Shown: positions 4,652 through 5,887 of the stretch, one piece after another
Layout: each line of letters begins with the position of its first letter
Position numbering within the stretch: the first letter of the stretch is position 1
Assembly: GCA_029933635.1 (NCBI GenBank)
Contig: JAOZNS010000168.1
Span: 1-5,887, forward strand
Source: Candidatus Zixiibacteriota bacterium
GTDB lineage: Bacteria > Zixibacteria > MSB-5A5 > SM1-73
DNA: 5,887 bases
Direction of reading: 5' to 3'
Notes under the pieces: generated by a model
What the model saw: only the letters and a program-made list of their open reading frames with translations
The model's database searches: none
What the model was told of the DNA's origin: nothing
Position numbers and translations under genes: made by a program

Positions 4652-5561
4652 GATCGCACAGGTAAATTCAAGTTTGATCATAGACTGTGCTAAAGCCTGT
4701 AGAGAAATTGAGGATTTCATTAACTTTAAAGTTAAAAGTCTTCATCGCAAAGGAGCGGTGGTGGGGTTAAGTGGGGGTCTGGATTCTTGCGTGGTCGCCT
4801 TTCTGGCTGTGAGAGCACTGGGAAACCAGAAGGTGACTGCTCTTTTTTTACCCGAAAGGGATTCAAGTCCTCAAAGCAGGACAGATGCACTTCTGGTGGC
4901 AGAAAAATTGAAGATCAATTTTAGGGTTAGATCCCTCACCCAGTGCTTGAGGGACCTGGACGCTTATTCCACCTTGGTGGCTAAGATAATAAAAAGCAAA
5001 ACCTCGGCCAAGCTGATTCACAGGGTTCTGAAAAGGTTGTCTGGGCAAAATCTCCTTTTAGAAAACCTGAAAGGAAGCGATCTGAAGCTTATGAATCAAT
5101 TGATCGCTTTCTATCGGATCAAGCACAGGATGCGGATGATAGCAATTTATCAATATGCGGAATCAGAGAACTTAGCCGTGTTGGGATGTGCCAACAGAAC
5201 CGAGAGGATGACGGGATTTTTCGTGCGGTATGGAGATGATTCGGGCGATCTTCTTCCCATCGTCCATTTATACAAAATGGAAGTTAAGCAATTGGGTCAA
5301 TACCTGAACATTCCGGAGAGGATATTAAAAAAAGCTCCCACTCCAGATTTGTTTCCACAAATGATAGATGAACAACTTCTGGGAATAACCTATTCGGAGC
5401 TTGATCCTATCTTATGGCATCTGGAAAAGGGTAATCCTACCACAAAGATCGCTCAGCTTCTGTCTGTGCCTTTAGACCAAGTTGAATATGTTAAAAAGAT
5501 GGTAGAGTTCTCCTCATGTCTGCGAGAGGTCCCTTACAAGTTAAAGAATTGCCCACTATAA
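4650..5561 (+). CDS. NAD synthetase-like ATP pyrophosphatase (NadE family, divergent)
   Basis: A 303-residue N-type ATP pyrophosphatase resembling ammonia-dependent NAD synthetase, which adenylates nicotinate adenine dinucleotide and amidates it to NAD. The PP-loop is clear: GLSGGLDS (39-46). It is followed by ALFLPERDSS (64-73), KHRMRMIAIY (158-167, the usual KARMRM helix), ANRTERMTGFFVRYGDDSGDLLPI (181-204), APTPDLFP (229-236) and DEQLLGITYSELD (240-252). There is no N-terminal nitrilase/glutaminase domain, so ammonia would be the nitrogen source. Deviations: the usual YGDGG is YGDDS, the GN before KARMRM is absent, the C-terminal SEHKR-PP motif is replaced by FSSCLREVP, and the stretch at about 104-150 is longer and very basic. 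The chain is some 30 residues longer than E. coli NadE. It has no clear Shine-Dalgarno. Fold is secure; NAD synthesis is likely but a changed substrate is possible. Confidence 0.87.
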   Translation: MIAQVNSSLIIDCAKACREIEDFINFKVKSLHRKGAVVGLSGGLDSCVVAFLAVRALGNQKVTALFLPERDSSPQSRTDALLVAEKLKINFRVRSLTQCLRDLDAYSTLVAKIIKSKTSAKLIHRVLKRLSGQNLLLENLKGSDLKLMNQLIAFYRIKHRMRMIAIYQYAESENLAVLGCANRTERMTGFFVRYGDDSGDLLPIVHLYKMEVKQLGQYLNIPERILKKAPTPDLFPQMIDEQLLGITYSELDPILWHLEKGNPTTKIAQLLSVPLDQVEYVKKMVEFSSCLREVPYKLKNCPL

Positions 5562-5887
5562 TCTAAAAATTCGGGTCTTCTCCAATTTAGTTGCTGGAAT
5601 TTCGGATAGTGACTGTGGTGTTTCCGCAGGATTCAAATGAAAAGGACTTAAGATGATGGCGAATCTTAGGGGACCTCACCCCTCATTTGTGTCAAGTGGC
5701 CTATCTCCCCTCTCCACATGTGTGGAGAGGGGGACGAAGGGGGAGAGGTGATAAATGTTAACGGCGGATCGGTCTTATGTGGGTAGTTCGTTTAATTGGG
5801 GCAAGGACGAAGTCTGGTAATGTTTGAATTGAGCTGTTGGTCAACTCACAGAATTTTTGAATCATTAAATTCCACCAAGCTGAATTT
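5562..5887. other. Non-coding right end of the window
   Basis: No frame of useful length is open on either strand across these 326 bases. No terminator hairpin follows the NadE-like gene directly. The middle holds the REP-like palindrome at 5673-5749. Near the right edge GTTG (5836-5839) and CAAC (5842-5845) form a minimal hairpin with a T5 run some distance after it, too weak to call a terminator. Nothing else is recognisable. Confidence 0.6.
5673..5749. repeat. REP-like nested palindrome
   Basis: The core is a 12-base inverted repeat, CCCCTCTCCACA (5707-5718) and TGTGGAGAGGGG (5721-5732), around a two-base centre. Outer arms ACCTCACCCC (5673-5682) and GGGGGAGAGGT (5739-5749) are imperfect inverted copies, so the whole unit can fold as one branched hairpin. 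CCCTCTCC-type palindromes of this composition are, to my recollection, widespread intergenic repeats in bacterial genomes. Only one copy lies in this window, so repetition cannot be shown here. There is no T tract after the stem, arguing against a simple terminator. Confidence 0.65.

Noticed and set aside
4863..5048. 61-codon minus-strand frame inside the NadE-like gene
   Set aside because: Short, fully antisense to a conserved enzyme, no supporting signals.

Overview
The window reads as ordinary chromosome from a bacterium of moderate GC (by eye in the mid 40s percent), with every recognisable gene on the + strand. The organism cannot be fixed from sequence alone. AGG/AGA-rich codon use, a TTG start, tRNA genes without an encoded CCA end, sigma70-like promoters and palindromic intergenic elements would suit an uncultivated candidate-phylum bacterium (FCB/Zixibacteria-like). 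That placement is an impression, not a result.

Layout: (1) 3-1448 is the 3' part of a multi-pass membrane protein with about six C-terminal TPR repeats; its 5' end lies outside the window. (2) 1563-2945 is a complete metallo-beta-lactamase/beta-CASP nuclease of the CPSF73/TTHA0252 type, with a good ribosome-binding site. (3) 2946-3355 is about 400 bases of non-coding DNA holding several inverted repeats and then a strong tRNA promoter. (4) 3356-3429 is a CAT-anticodon tRNA, most likely elongator tRNA-Met. (5) 3430-3688 is non-coding and ends in a near-perfect hairpin just before the next gene. (6) 3689-4453 is a stand-alone N-acetylmuramidase (DUF3380-type peptidoglycan hydrolase) without a signal peptide. 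(7) 4494-4567 is tRNA-Gly(GCC), whose -35 box overlaps the muramidase stop codon. (8) 4650-5561 is a divergent, glutaminase-less NAD-synthetase-like ATP pyrophosphatase. (9) 5562-5887 is non-coding and carries a long REP-like palindrome.

The genes do not form an obvious pathway; each looks like its own transcription unit. The most coherent unexplained pattern is that the two tRNA genes, about 1.1 kb apart and of different specificity, share the same cassette: TTGACA, then an (A)AGCTTT spacer start, an AAAATGAGAT box immediately upstream of the tRNA, no encoded CCA, and T7-ATT directly at the 3' end. The other items worth a second look are the signal-less muramidase between the tRNAs, the altered active-site motifs of the NadE-like protein, a -10-like box sitting on that gene's apparent start codon, and a nested inverted-repeat structure at 3148-3209. 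I see no convincing new multi-gene system (no defence, CRISPR, transposase or integrase genes).
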